A stretch of DNA of 64,000 nt from Nocardioides alkalitolerans DSM 16699. Lineage in GTDB: Bacteria; Actinomycetota; Actinomycetes; Propionibacteriales; Nocardioidaceae. A program made the translations under genes and the position numbers. The first letter of the stretch is position 1; each line of letters begins with the position of its first letter. Location of the stretch: contig NZ_KE384533.1 of the NCBI RefSeq assembly GCF_000426525.1, positions 1,316,938 through 1,380,937 of the forward strand, written 5' to 3'. Under the pieces are notes generated by a model. It had not been told where the DNA came from. It was given only the letters and a program-made list of their open reading frames with translations, and did no database searches. Below are positions 8,274 through 19,059 of this stretch, in pieces.

Positions 8274-8362
8274 GGGAGCCGATGTCCTTTCGTGGGCGGG
8301 GCGGTGGGTCCGCCCCGGGGAAGCCGGCCGGGTGGCCGGGAGCAGCCGGGAGCCGGCGAGGG

Positions 8363-9154
8363 TCAGGAGGTGACCTGGTAGCGGCGGTTGGCGAGGCTGG
8401 GGTTGCTGGCGCGCACGACGTCGATGCGCGTGGGGTCGACCTCGAAGACGGCCACGTCGACGGCCTCGGCGAGCTCGGCGATCGTCGAGCCCATCGGGTC
8501 GACCGCGAGCGACGAGCCGACCCCGAGCCCGGGCGCCTGCGAGACCCCGGCGACGTACACCGTGTTCTCGATGGCGCGGGCCAGGAGCAGCGTCTTCCAG
8601 TGGAACTCCTTGCGCGGCCCGGGCACCCACGAGGCGGGGTAGAGCAGCACCTGGGCGCCGGCGTCCACGACGCGGCGGGCGGGCTCGGGGAAGCGCAGGT
8701 CGTAGCAGGTGAGCAGCCCGATCTCGGCGTCGCCGACGGTGAACGTCTCCGGGGCGTCGAGGTCGCCGGGGCAGATGAAGTCCGACTCCTTGAAGCCGAA
8801 GGCGTCGTAGAGGTGCTGCTTGCGGTACGCCGTGACGCGCTCGCCGTCGGGGCCGATCACGAGCAGGGAGTTGTAGGCGCGGTCGGGGTCCGGCGAGGTC
8901 TCGACGAGCCCGTAGACGATCGTCACGGACAGCTCCGCGGCGAGCGCGGAGACGCGGCTGGCGAAGGGACCGTCGAGCGGCTCGGCGTTCTCGACGAACA
9001 CCCGCGAGAGCTCGGCGACCTCGAACATGGCCCACTCGGGGAAGACGACGAGGTCGGCACCGCGGGCGGCCCCGATCTCGGCGAGCCGGCGCATCTCGGC
9101 GAAGTTCGTGTCCTTGTCCTCGGTGGACAGCATCTGGCACAGGGCGATCTTCAC
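8363..9154 (-). CDS. Carbon-nitrogen hydrolase (nitrilase superfamily)
   Basis: 263 residues with the intact Glu-Lys-Cys triad: E40 (VVFPEWAMFE), K112 (YRKQHLYD) and C150 (LLTCYDLRFPE). The CYDLRFPE signature and length fit the amidase/omega-amidase (Nit-like) branches rather than true aromatic nitrilases. It therefore probably hydrolyses an amide to acid and ammonia in the cytosol. The GTG start overlaps the stop of the upstream LysR gene by 4 bp (GTGA), indicating translational coupling. It sits between the ABC transporter/LysR genes and the aldolase, so it likely acts on the imported compound or a product of it. Confidence 0.88.
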   Translation of the reverse strand: MKIALCQMLSTEDKDTNFAEMRRLAEIGAARGADLVVFPEWAMFEVAELSRVFVENAEPLDGPFASRVSALAAELSVTIVYGLVETSPDPDRAYNSLLVIGPDGERVTAYRKQHLYDAFGFKESDFICPGDLDAPETFTVGDAEIGLLTCYDLRFPEPARRVVDAGAQVLLYPASWVPGPRKEFHWKTLLLARAIENTVYVAGVSQAPGLGVGSSLAVDPMGSTIAELAEAVDVAVFEVDPTRIDVVRASNPSLANRRYQVTS

Positions 9155-10257
9155 GCGCTGTGCTCCTCTCTCTCGGTGGTGGCGTCGGTGCCGCCGGGGG
9201 CGGCGTCGTCGGGGTCGTCGGTGGGGTCGTCGGGGGAGCCGGGGTCGGTCGTGAGGCGCAGCGGACCGGGCTGCGGGGCCGGCCAGCCGTGCCAGTCGGC
9301 GGTGCCGGGCTCGCTGCCGCGCTCGGCCAGCAGGTCCTGGTACGCCGGCAGCCAGGGCCGCATGGGGTCGGCGGGCCGCCGGTAGGCCGCCGTGACGTGG
9401 TCGATGAACTTCGTGATCACCGGGGTCACGCGGTCCGGGTGCCAGCACAGCGACACCACGGCCTCGATCGTCGGCTCGACCAGCGGGCGGTAGACGACGT
9501 TCGGCATCCGCATGGCGGTGAGCGAGCGGGGCAGGAAGCAGACGCCCGATCCGGCGGAGACCATGCCGATGTGGTCGTGGTACGAGCCGGCCGCGATCGG
9601 TCCCCGCGGCGAGAAGCCGGCCTTCATGCACGCCACGATGAGGGCGTCGTGGTTCTCAGGCGCCGCGTGCCGCGGGATGGTGATGATCTGCTCGTTGCGC
9701 AGGTCGGCCACCGCCACCTCGGACTGGGCGGCGAGCGGGTGGTCGTCGGGCACGGCGACCAGGTAGGGCTCGCGGAAGAGCTCGCGGTTCTCGAACCCCT
9801 TCTGCTGGTAGTGCGTGTAGAGCACGGCCACGTCCTGCCGGCCGCCGTCGAGCTCGTCGATGATCTGCGCCGTGTTGGCGTAGGTGATCGGCAGGTCCAC
9901 CCGGGGTGAGGTGGTGCGGTAGTCCTTCACGACGCTGGGCAGGTGGCCGTAGACGAGCGAGACCGCCATCGCCAGGCGCACCCGGCCCATGTCGCCCCGG
10001 TGCATCTCGTTGAGCAGGCCCTCGAGGTCGCGGATCTGGTCGAGCACGGCGCGGCAGCGGATGTAGAACTCGCGGCCGGCCGCGGTGACCGTGAACGGCC
10101 GCGTCGAGCGGTCGAGCAGCTGGATGCCGAGGTCGCTCTCGAGCCGGATGATCTGCTGGCTCAGCGCCGGCTGGCTGATGAACAGCTGTTCGGCCGCCGT
10201 GCGGAAGCTCTGCGCGTCGACGAGCGACACGTACATCTCGAGACGTCGGGTCTCCAT
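9151..10257 (-). CDS. LysR family transcriptional regulator
   Basis: 368 residues. An N-terminal winged helix-turn-helix spans residues 1-60 (SFRTAAEQLFISQPALSQQI and following), then a periplasmic-binding-like effector domain. The C-terminal 50 residues are an acidic, Pro/Thr-rich tail that is longer than usual for the family. Unusually, it is embedded within the operon it probably controls: 24 bp after the ATPase gene and overlapping the nitrilase gene by 4 bp, all in the same direction. It may respond to the transported compound or a catabolite. The dyads upstream of the binding-protein gene (15455-15492) are candidate targets. Confidence 0.88.
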   Translation of the reverse strand: METRRLEMYVSLVDAQSFRTAAEQLFISQPALSQQIIRLESDLGIQLLDRSTRPFTVTAAGREFYIRCRAVLDQIRDLEGLLNEMHRGDMGRVRLAMAVSLVYGHLPSVVKDYRTTSPRVDLPITYANTAQIIDELDGGRQDVAVLYTHYQQKGFENRELFREPYLVAVPDDHPLAAQSEVAVADLRNEQIITIPRHAAPENHDALIVACMKAGFSPRGPIAAGSYHDHIGMVSAGSGVCFLPRSLTAMRMPNVVYRPLVEPTIEAVVSLCWHPDRVTPVITKFIDHVTAAYRRPADPMRPWLPAYQDLLAERGSEPGTADWHGWPAPQPGPLRLTTDPGSPDDPTDDPDDAAPGGTDATTEREEHSA

Positions 10258-10281
10258 GTCATTCCCCCTGGTGGTCGGTCG

Positions 10282-11957
<1,676 letters not shown>

Positions 11958-11961
<4 letters not shown>

Positions 11962-12797
11962 CGGTCGTTCCTCGACTTCGGGTCGAGCCCCGAGCGCAGC
12001 GCGTCACCGAGCAGGCCGAAGGCCAGGATGGTGAGCACCACGAACGCTCCGGGCACCAGCAGGACGTGCGGGTCGGTGGAGAGGTAGCGCTGCCCCTGGG
12101 CGACCATCGAGCCCCACGAGGGGGTCGGGGGAACGACGCCGAGGCCGAGGTAGCTGAGGCCGGACTCCAGCAGGATCGCCGTGGCGATCGTCAGGGAGAC
12201 CTGCACGATGAGCGGCGCCGAGATGTTCGGCAGGATCACGCCGAAGAGGCGCGTGCGGGTCGGGGCGCCGAACGCCGTGGCGGCCTCGACGTACTCGAGC
12301 CGCTTGACCGAGATGACCTGGCCGTAGGCGATGCGGGCGAAGGTCGGGGCGAAGAGCACGCCCATCGCCACGATGAGGGTGCCGGCACCCGGGCCCCGCA
12401 GCGTCACCGCGAGCAGCACCAGGATGATCGGCGGGAACGCGAGGAGCACGTCGACGACCACCCGCATGGTGACGACCTCCACGACGCCGCCGAAGTAGCC
12501 GCCGAGCAGACCGAGCAGCGTGCCGAGCACCATCGAGACGACGGTGGCGCCGAGTGCGATGAGCAGCTCGACCCGGGCGCCGTACACGACGCGGCTGAGG
12601 ATGTCGCGGCCCAGCTCGTCGGTGCCGAGCAGGTGCGTGCCGAGGCCGGGGCCCTGGAGGCGGTTCGCGACGTCCTGGGTGAGCGGGTCGTGGGGGGCCA
12701 CGAGCGGGGCGAAGAGGAGGGTGACGAGCAGGAGCCCGACGTAGACCAGCGCGACGAGGCGCAGGGGGGTCAGGGCCTGACGGAGTCGGCGGCGCAT
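11958..12797 (-). CDS. ABC transporter permease, DppC/OppC type
   Basis: 279 residues. An N-terminal OppC-type segment (RRRLRQALTPLRLVALVYVG) with the first membrane helix is followed by the LLGTDELGRDILSRVVYGAR motif typical of DppC. Five further membrane helices and the cytoplasmic EAA loop (EYVEAATAFGAPTRTRLFGV) contact the ATPase. It pairs with the DppB-like permease just upstream (4 bp apart) to form the channel of the importer. It overlaps the ATPase gene by 4 bp. Confidence 0.93.
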
Positions 12798-12801
12798 CGG
12801 C

Positions 12802-13752
12802 TCATCGCCTCACTCTCGGGTCGAGCACTCCGTAGAGCACGTCGACGATGATGTTGATGGACACGAAGAGCACGGCGATCGTGATGACGATGCCCTGCAC
12901 CACGGGGTAGTCGCGGGCCGTCACCGCCTCGACGAGCAGGCTGCTGAGGCCGGGGTAGTTGAAGACCCGCTCGACCAGCACGGTCGAGCCCAGCAGGGTG
13001 CCGACGCCGATGCCGACGGTGGTCACGACCGGGTTGAGCGAGTTGCGCAGCACGTAGCGGCGGAACACGGCCCGGCGCGAGAGGCCCATGGAGCGGGCCG
13101 TGCGCACCCAGTCCTGGTGGAGCATCTCGAGCACCGCCGAGCGCGTCATCCGGGCGATGGTCGACGCGAAGCCGACCGCCAGGGCGATCGCGGGGAGCAC
13201 GAGGATCTGGGCGTGGCGGTTCGGGTCCTCGCCCCACTCGGCGAACCCGCCGGCCGGCAGCGCGCCGAGCTTGAGCGAGAACACGAGGATGAGGATCGAG
13301 CCGAAGACGAACACGGGGAGCGCGATGCCGATCGACGTGAGCACCGAGGTGACCGAGTCGAACCAGCCGCCGGCCCGCGCGGCCAGGGCGCCCCAGGGCA
13401 CCCCGACCACGACGGCGACGAGCGTGGCGAGGCCGACCAGCTCGAGGGTGCGGGGGAGTCGCTCGCCGATGGCCTCCGAGACCGGCTGCCGGTTGCGGAA
13501 CGACTCCCCCAGGTCACCGGTGAGGGCGCCGGAGAGGAAGTGCCAGTACTGCGTGAGGAGCGGCTGGTCGAGACCCAGCTGGGTCCGGACCCGGGCGACC
13601 GCCTCCGGGGTGGCGGAGGCGCCGTCGCCCTGCGAGAGCAGGAGCATGGCGGGGTCGCCGGGCACCAGGTGCAGCGCCAGGAAGATCAGCGTCAGGACCA
13701 GCAGGACGAGCCCGAGGCCCACCCCGATCCTGCGCAGCACGTACGAGAACAT
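12802..13752 (-). CDS. ABC transporter permease, DppB/OppB type
   Basis: 316 residues beginning MFSYVLRRIGVGLGLVLLVL, the characteristic DppB N-terminus. It contains the HLVPGDPA motif in the first periplasmic loop, GDLGESFRNRQPVSEAIGER, and the EAA loop near DWVRTARSMGLSRRAVFRRY, with six predicted membrane helices. It is the first permease gene, 32 bp downstream of the substrate-binding lipoprotein gene in the same operon. Confidence 0.93.
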   Translation of the reverse strand: MFSYVLRRIGVGLGLVLLVLTLIFLALHLVPGDPAMLLLSQGDGASATPEAVARVRTQLGLDQPLLTQYWHFLSGALTGDLGESFRNRQPVSEAIGERLPRTLELVGLATLVAVVVGVPWGALAARAGGWFDSVTSVLTSIGIALPVFVFGSILILVFSLKLGALPAGGFAEWGEDPNRHAQILVLPAIALAVGFASTIARMTRSAVLEMLHQDWVRTARSMGLSRRAVFRRYVLRNSLNPVVTTVGIGVGTLLGSTVLVERVFNYPGLSSLLVEAVTARDYPVVQGIVITIAVLFVSINIIVDVLYGVLDPRVRR

Positions 13753-13784
13753 CGGACTTCTCTCCGTCGGTGATCAGGCGTCGA

Positions 13785-15353
13785 TCAGCGGTTGAGGGAG
13801 GTGTTCACCAGCGTGTAGCCGCTGAAGAACGTGTGGAACCCGGTGAGGTTCGTGAAGCCCTCGACGTCGTCGCTGTAGGCCCAGGCCTGGTCGCGGGTGT
13901 CGATCGAGGCGAACGGCACGTCGGTGGCGAACAGGTCGAATGCCTCCTCGTACGCCGCGCGGCGGCTGTCGTCGTCGGTGGCGCGCAGGCCCTCGGTGAG
14001 CGCGGCCGCGATCTCCTCGTTCTCGTAGCCGAAGCTGCGGTTGAAGTTGTCGGGCGGGGTCACGAAGCCGAGCAGGTACGACGGGTTCGTCACGATGCCG
14101 ACGTCACCGGAGACGGCGAGGTCGTAGTCGCCGGCCGCGCCCTTCTCGAGGCGACCCGACCAGTCGGGGGCGTCGAGCGTGATGTCGATGCCGACGGCCT
14201 GCAGGTCCTGCTGCACCGAGAGCGCGGTGTCCTGGAGGAACGTGTACTGCGACGTGGCGAGCAGGGTCGCCTCGAAGCCGTCCGGGTAGCCGGCCTCGGC
14301 GAGCAGCTCCTCGGCGCGGTCGGGGTCGTAGGACCACAGCTCGTCGCCGACGCCCTCGAGCGCCTCGTCGTCGGGCATGACGACGCCCTCGAGGGGCTCG
14401 CCGTTGCTCTGGAACGCGGCAGTCAGCGCGTTGTCGCGGTTGATCGCGTAGGCGACGGCCTCGCGCACCAGCGGGTCGGCGAACGGGCCCTCGGTGGTGT
14501 TGAACTGGACGTACTGGAAGGGGCCCGGCGTGGCGTCGAGCGTGATGCCGTCGGTGCTGCCGACGCGGTCGAAGTTCTCCCAGGTGACGTAGTCGATCAT
14601 GTCGACGTCGCCGCTCACCAGCGCGTTGGCGCGGGCGTCGCCGTCGGCGTAGTAGGAGAGGTCGATCTCCTCCAGCGCGACGTCGTCGGCGTCGTAGAAG
14701 CCGTCGAACTTCGTGAGCGTCATGCCGACGCCGGCCTGCGCGTCCTCGATCATGAACGGGCCCGCGCCGACCTCGTTGGGGGTCTCGGCGTTGAGGCTGG
14801 CCTCGGGGACGATCGCGGCGGTCGGTACGGCGAGGTACTCGAGGAAGGCGTTGTTGGGCGCCTCGAGCGTGATCGTCACCTGGGTGTCGCTGTCGACGGT
14901 GATGTCGGAGATGTCGCCGAGCCCGCCGATGAGGGTGGAGCCCGAGTCGGGGTTCGCGTAGTACTCGAGCGAGCTCTTCACGTTCTCGGCCGTCAGGGGC
15001 GAGCCGTCCGAGAACGTGAGGCCCTCGTGCAGCGTGAAGACGTACGTCGTGTCGTCGGTCATCTCGTAGGACTCGGCGAGCCCCGGGACGAGGTCGCCCT
15101 GGTCGTCGAGCGTCATGAGGCCGCGGTGGATGAGCGTGAGCATGAAGTTCGTCGCCGAGCCCTGCCACACGCCGGTGGTGAGCGCGACGGGCTCGGCCGA
15201 GAGGCCGAAGCGGAGGCTCTCCTCGGAGGCCGAGGAGCCGCCGTCGCCCGACGAGCAGGCGGTGAGGGTCATCGCCGCGACGGCGACCGCGGTGACGGCG
15301 GCGAGACGCGGACGTGCGGCGGACCGGGTGCGGAGCGGGTGAGTGGTGCGCAT
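13785..15353 (-). CDS. ABC transporter substrate-binding lipoprotein (SBP family 5)
   Basis: 522 residues. The signal peptide ends in a lipobox LTAC with the lipidated Cys at residue 33, followed by a Ser/Gly-rich linker. The mature part is an extracytoplasmic solute-binding protein family 5 domain, recognisable from the YVFTLHEGLTFSDGSPLTAE segment and VREAVAYAINRD. It captures the transported molecule outside the membrane for the DppBC-type permease. Family 5 binds peptides, nickel, opines, glycosides and others, so ligand identity is open. GAGAGGA precedes the ATG. It is the first gene of a seven-gene minus-strand operon. Confidence 0.92.
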   Translation of the reverse strand: MRTTHPLRTRSAARPRLAAVTAVAVAAMTLTACSSGDGGSSASEESLRFGLSAEPVALTTGVWQGSATNFMLTLIHRGLMTLDDQGDLVPGLAESYEMTDDTTYVFTLHEGLTFSDGSPLTAENVKSSLEYYANPDSGSTLIGGLGDISDITVDSDTQVTITLEAPNNAFLEYLAVPTAAIVPEASLNAETPNEVGAGPFMIEDAQAGVGMTLTKFDGFYDADDVALEEIDLSYYADGDARANALVSGDVDMIDYVTWENFDRVGSTDGITLDATPGPFQYVQFNTTEGPFADPLVREAVAYAINRDNALTAAFQSNGEPLEGVVMPDDEALEGVGDELWSYDPDRAEELLAEAGYPDGFEATLLATSQYTFLQDTALSVQQDLQAVGIDITLDAPDWSGRLEKGAAGDYDLAVSGDVGIVTNPSYLLGFVTPPDNFNRSFGYENEEIAAALTEGLRATDDDSRRAAYEEAFDLFATDVPFASIDTRDQAWAYSDDVEGFTNLTGFHTFFSGYTLVNTSLNR

Positions 15354-15717
15354 GGGGTTCCTCTCAACGGGGGCTGGCCGGCGTGCGGGCCGGCGAGTAC
15401 CGCCACGGACCGAGCGTCAGGCGGGGGGTCGAGAAGGATCATGCGCTGGTGACAATATTCGCGTCTAATAGTTCTACTGACTATCAGAATATGAGAGCGC
15501 TTATGTAATGCGTTCGTGACGAAGCGGCAACGCGGGGGTCATCGGGCCCCCGCCACAGGCCAGTTCGAGGGCCGCGAGACGTTAACTCCGCAGGTCAGGG
15601 GTGTGAGTCACGTCTCCCGGTCGCGCCGCGCGGACGGCCGCCGCGGGGGTGTGTCGCAGCCCACGTCCCGGCTGCTCGCGAGCGGTGCCCGGGACGCCGT
15701 ACGACCCCGGAGAACGT
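15354..15717. other. Promoter-bearing intergenic region upstream of the transporter operon
   Basis: About 364 bp without a credible gene. It contains a strikingly A/T-rich island at about 15451-15515 in otherwise GC-rich DNA, which must hold the promoter of the binding-protein operon. The remainder (15520-15717) is GC-rich and I see nothing recognisable in it before the repeat cluster begins at 15718. Confidence 0.6.
15455..15492. promoter_or_regulatory. A/T-rich dyad pair, candidate LysR operator of the transporter operon
   Basis: Two inverted repeats overlap here: ATATTC (15455-15460) with GAATAT (15487-15492), and ATAGT (15468-15472) with ACTAT (15480-15484). They lie roughly 100-140 bp upstream of the binding-protein ATG, where a LysR-type regulator would bind. 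The inner dyad is ATAG-N9-CTAT rather than a canonical T-N11-A, so the assignment is tentative. Confidence 0.4.
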
Positions 15718-15841
15718 GCCGAGCTGTCGGGTCTGCACGCCCGGGAGATGCCGAGTTGTCGCGTCTGCACGATCAGAGCTCGCGGCAGACGCGACAGCTC
15801 GGCGCAGACGCGACAGGTCGGCGCAGACGCGACAGGTCGGC
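15718..15841. repeat. Cluster of five 20-bp intergenic repeat units (locus B)
   Basis: Plus-strand copies are at 15718-15737 and 15750-15769 (32 bp apart). Minus-strand copies at 15784-15803, 15803-15822 and 15822-15841 follow each other every 19 bp. The last unit ends 8 bp before the eutC stop codon. Copies differ at one or two positions (GAGCTGTCGG, GAGTTGTCGC, CGACAGGTCG). Confidence 0.9.
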
Positions 15842-15848
15842 GGTGGGG

Positions 15849-16604
15849 TCAGAGCGCGGGGCTCGCCGGCGCCGCCTCGACGGCGCGGGAGGTGTCCTTG
15901 AGGTCGACGCCCGACCGGCCGAGCGCGCGGGCGCCCGTCACGAGCGACGCCGCGATGCGGGCGGCGGTGTCGTAGTCGAGGCCGTCGGGCGGGTGGACGT
16001 TCGAGATGCAGTTGCGCTCGGAGTCCCGGCGGCCCGGCCTCGGGTGGTGCGTGAGGTAGATGCCGAGGCTGCTCGGCACGGACAGCCCGGGTCGTTCGCC
16101 CACGAGCACCAGCAGCGTCTCGACGCCGAGCCGCTCGCCCACGTGGTCGCCCAGGGCGACGCGCGCGTTCGTCGCGACCACGAGCGGCGCCACCGAGCTG
16201 CCGGGGCCCAGGGCGCGCACGAGGGCGGTGACGAGCCCGGCCGCGTGGTCGGTGAGGGCCTGGCCCGAGAGCCCGTCGACCAGCACGATGCCGACGTCGG
16301 CCCCGGTGTCGGTCGGCAGGTGGTCGAGGTCCGCCGGCAGCCGTCCCAGATCGGGCCGCCGCAGGTACTCCCCGCGATCGGCGACCCGGCTGGTGACCTC
16401 GTACGGCGTGCCGTGGCCCGCCGCCTCCAGGTCGCGGCCCAGCGCCTCGACGTCGAGCGGCACGTGCACGGCGTCACGGGCCATCGCGTGGCTCGCCCGG
16501 AAGGCCAGCACGTCCGCCAGCGCCATCGTGTCGCCGGTGCGTCCCAGTCCGATGCGGGACTGCGTCGTACGACGCATCGCGGCCCAGAAGTCGTCGTCGC
16601 TCAT
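15849..16604 (-). CDS. eutC: Ethanolamine ammonia-lyase small subunit
   Basis: 251 residues matching EutC. It opens with TTQSRIGLGRTGDTMALADVLAFRASHAMARDAVH and contains the GADVGIVLVDGLSGQALTDH and LLVLVGERPGLSVPSSLGIY segments and the C-terminal RNCISNVHPPDGLDYDTAA motif, which forms part of the adenosylcobalamin site. With EutB it converts ethanolamine to acetaldehyde and ammonia. The start overlaps the eutB stop by 4 bp (ATGA). No eut microcompartment genes are present, which is usual for actinobacteria using eutBC with a separate permease and dehydrogenase. Confidence 0.95.
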   Translation of the reverse strand: MSDDDFWAAMRRTTQSRIGLGRTGDTMALADVLAFRASHAMARDAVHVPLDVEALGRDLEAAGHGTPYEVTSRVADRGEYLRRPDLGRLPADLDHLPTDTGADVGIVLVDGLSGQALTDHAAGLVTALVRALGPGSSVAPLVVATNARVALGDHVGERLGVETLLVLVGERPGLSVPSSLGIYLTHHPRPGRRDSERNCISNVHPPDGLDYDTAARIAASLVTGARALGRSGVDLKDTSRAVEAAPASPAL

Positions 16605-18022
16605 GCCCCGGCCCCGAGCGCGCGGAGCACCGAGGTGCCCGGATCCACCGGCAGCATCCGGCCCGCCTCCGACATCAGCCCCGCGCGAGCCAGCCACGCC
16701 TCGAACTCCGGCGCCGGTCGGAGGCCGAAGACGTCCCGGGCGTAGAGCGCGTCGTGGTAGGCGAGGCTCTGGTAGCCGAGCATCACGTCGTCGGCCCCGG
16801 GCACGCAGATGACGAACCCGACCCGGGCGGCCGTCAGCATCGTGAGGAGCACGTCCATGTCGTCCTGGTCGGCCTCGGTGTGGTTCGTGTAGCAGACGTC
16901 GACGCCCATCTGGAGGCCGAGCAGCTTGCCGCAGAAGTGGTCCTCGAGCCCGGCGCGGACGACCTGCTTGCCGTCGTAGAGGTACTCCGGACCGATGAAG
17001 CCGACGACGGTGTTGACGAGGAAGGGGTCGAGCTCGCGGGCCACGGCGTACGCCCGGGTCTCCAGCGTCTGCTGGTCGACGGGCCGGTCGCCGGTGCCGA
17101 GGTGGGCGCCCGCGCTGAGCGCCGAGCCCTGGCCGGTCTCGAAGTACATGACGTTCTGGCCCACGGTGCCGCGCTGCAGCTCGCGGGCGGCCTGGTCGGC
17201 CTCGCGCAGCATCTCGAGGGTGATGCCGAAGCCCTCGTTGGCGCCCTGGGTGCCGGCGATCGACTGGAAGACCAGGTCGACGGGGGCCCCGGCCTCCATG
17301 AGGCCGATCGACGTGGTGACGTGGGTCAGCACGCACGACTGCGTCGGGATCTCGTAGCGCGTCCGGATGTCGTCGAGCAGGTGCAGCAGGTCGTTGACCG
17401 CCTGCGGGGAGTCGGTCGCCGGGTTGATGCCGAGCACCGCGTCGCCGGCCCCGAGCAGCAGCCCGTCGAGCGTCGCCGCGGTGACCCCGCGGGGGTCGTC
17501 GGTCGGGTGGTTCGGCTGCAGCCGGGTCGAGAACCGGCCCGGCAGGCCCACCGTCGTGCGGAACGCCGTGGTCACCTGCACGGCGCGGGCGACCGTCACG
17601 AGATCCTGGTTGCGCATCAGCTTGCTGACGGCCGCGACCATCTCGGGGGTCAGGCCCCAGCGCACGGCGGCCAGCCGCTCGGCGGCGTCGGGCCGGGTGA
17701 CGGTGTCGAGCAGCCAGTCGCGCAGGCCCCCGACGGTGAGGTGGGAGATCGCGGCGTACGCACCCCGGTCGTGCTGGTCGAGGATCAGGCGCGTCACGTC
17801 GTCGGTCTCGGCCGGCACGAGCAGCTCGGTGAGGAAGAGGTCGAGCGGCACCTCGGCCAGCGCCCACTGGGCGGCCGCGCGCTCGGCGTCGGTCTCGGCG
17901 GCGCACCCGGCGAGCTCGTCGCCGCTGCGGCGGGGCGAGGCCTTCGCCATGAGGTCGACGAGGTGGTCGAACGTGTACGTCGTCGCCCCGAGGGTCTGTC
18001 GGAAAACGGTCACCCCCCGCAC
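16601..18022 (-). CDS. eutB: Ethanolamine ammonia-lyase large subunit
   Basis: About 470 residues, the usual EutB length. A (beta/alpha)8 barrel with recognisable segments LMRNQDLVTVARAVQVTTAF, LLGAGDAVLGINPATDS, AGTQGANEGFGITLEML, NVMYFETGQGSALSAGAH and GVDVCYTNHTEADQDDMDVL. These carry the substrate-binding and radical-stabilising residues of the B12-dependent lyase. Two GTG starts are possible, 18022 or 18013 (VTVFRQTLGATTYTF); the second matches the family N-terminus better, and neither has a strong ribosome-binding site. It lies 168 bp after the GntR gene, with a large dyad between them. Confidence 0.95.
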   Translation of the reverse strand: MRGVTVFRQTLGATTYTFDHLVDLMAKASPRRSGDELAGCAAETDAERAAAQWALAEVPLDLFLTELLVPAETDDVTRLILDQHDRGAYAAISHLTVGGLRDWLLDTVTRPDAAERLAAVRWGLTPEMVAAVSKLMRNQDLVTVARAVQVTTAFRTTVGLPGRFSTRLQPNHPTDDPRGVTAATLDGLLLGAGDAVLGINPATDSPQAVNDLLHLLDDIRTRYEIPTQSCVLTHVTTSIGLMEAGAPVDLVFQSIAGTQGANEGFGITLEMLREADQAARELQRGTVGQNVMYFETGQGSALSAGAHLGTGDRPVDQQTLETRAYAVARELDPFLVNTVVGFIGPEYLYDGKQVVRAGLEDHFCGKLLGLQMGVDVCYTNHTEADQDDMDVLLTMLTAARVGFVICVPGADDVMLGYQSLAYHDALYARDVFGLRPAPEFEAWLARAGLMSEAGRMLPVDPGTSVLRALGAGA

Positions 18023-18115
18023 GGTAGGCGCATCGTGAGTCGGGCGTGTTGCGCGAGCGCCACGGTGTCGACATCCGATGCCCCCGGCACGCGGTGCTTA
18101 TGGGGGCTCCGACCT

Positions 18116-18160
18116 TTCGCGGTACCTCGTACCCGTCGCACGGGTACCTCCTACCGCGAA
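18116..18160. promoter_or_regulatory. Nested dyad with two GGTAC-CTC-(G/C)TACC half-palindromes upstream of eutB
   Basis: Outer arms TTCGCGGTA (18116-18124) and TACCGCGAA (18152-18160) and inner arms GTACCC (18129-18134) and GGGTAC (18142-18147) share one centre at 18138. Viewed differently, it contains two 13-bp operator-like units, GGTACCTCGTACC (18121-18133) and GGTACCTCCTACC (18143-18155), centred exactly 22 bp apart, two helical turns. It could be a repressor site controlling eutBC or the terminator of the GntR gene. The duplicated, phased units favour a protein-binding site. Confidence 0.55.
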
Positions 18161-18190
18161 CCGCACAGCGCGCGGCGGCGCCAACCGACC

Positions 18191-18913
18191 TCAGTCCGGC
18201 GGCGCCACCGTCGCCGTGACCTCGAACGACGCGCGGTCGGCGCGGTAGACGTCGCGGGCGTGCTCGATGCAGCGGCCGGCGGTGTCGTACGTGCTGCGCG
18301 TCAGCAGGATCCCGGTCGTGGCGGAGCCGGCGCCCAGGTGCGCCTGGGAGACGTCGTCGAGGATGATCGACTCGAGCACGGCCGTGGAGGTGGCGGGGTC
18401 GACGCCGTACCGCTCGCGGAGCACCGCCCACAGCGACCCCTCGACGCCGACGTCGAGGATGCCGGGGGTGAGGTCGGCCGGGAAGTACGTCGTCTCGAGC
18501 GCCAGCGGCACGCCGTCCATCGACCGCACCCGGTGGAACGCGTGGACCTCCTCGCCCTCCGCGAGCCCGAGCGCCCGGCGGGTGTCGGGGGAGGGCTCCT
18601 GACGCTCCGCCCACAGCAGGCGGGCGGCGGGGCGGCGGCCCTGGCGGTCGGCCTCCTCCGAGAAGCTGCCGACGTGGAAGCGCACGCGCGGCTCCGCGAC
18701 GAAGGTGCCGCGCGGCGGTCGGCGGTAGACGAGACCCTCGCGCTCGAGCAGGGTCAGGGCCTGGCGGGCGGTCATCCGGCTCACGCCGTGGGCGTCGCCG
18801 AGCTCGCGCTCGGACGGCAGGAGGGTGTGGGGGGCGAGCTGCTCGCCGGCGATCCGGTCACGCACCAGCGCGGCGAGCGCCACGTAGCGAGGGGTCGTCA
18901 CGGGGGCCAGCAT
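18191..18913 (-). CDS. GntR family regulator, HutC subfamily (UTRA domain)
   Basis: 240 residues. A winged helix-turn-helix at about residues 8-75 includes LLPSERELGDAHGVSRMTAR and LEREGLVYRRPPRGTFV. It is followed by a UTRA effector domain (from about 85; EVHAFHRVRSMDGVPLALET, TYFPADLTPGI), which is diagnostic of HutC-type regulators. Members bind small molecules such as histidine intermediates, phosphosugars or phosphonates. It is divergent from the kinase gene at 19106 and upstream of eutBC. The shared divergent promoter contains a palindrome with the HutC core GTATATAC at 19060-19081, strongly suggesting autoregulation and control of the kinase operon. Confidence 0.9.
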   Translation of the reverse strand: MLAPVTTPRYVALAALVRDRIAGEQLAPHTLLPSERELGDAHGVSRMTARQALTLLEREGLVYRRPPRGTFVAEPRVRFHVGSFSEEADRQGRRPAARLLWAERQEPSPDTRRALGLAEGEEVHAFHRVRSMDGVPLALETTYFPADLTPGILDVGVEGSLWAVLRERYGVDPATSTAVLESIILDDVSQAHLGAGSATTGILLTRSTYDTAGRCIEHARDVYRADRASFEVTATVAPPD

Positions 18914-19059
18914 AGGTCCGGTACGGCGGGAGCGGCGCTGCGTGGTCCGGACCAGGTGGGCCAGCCTGCTGCGGCTCGTCCACGCACGCCGGAGCGGTCG
19001 ACGTCACACGCAGCAACGCCTTGACGTGCGGCGATCCACGCTCCACAGTTTGGTCTGCA

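Noticed and set aside
18023..18190. Cobalamin or ethanolamine riboswitch upstream of eutB
   Set aside because: I could not find a B12-box or the conserved cobalamin riboswitch core; the region is explained by a symmetrical operator-like or terminator dyad.
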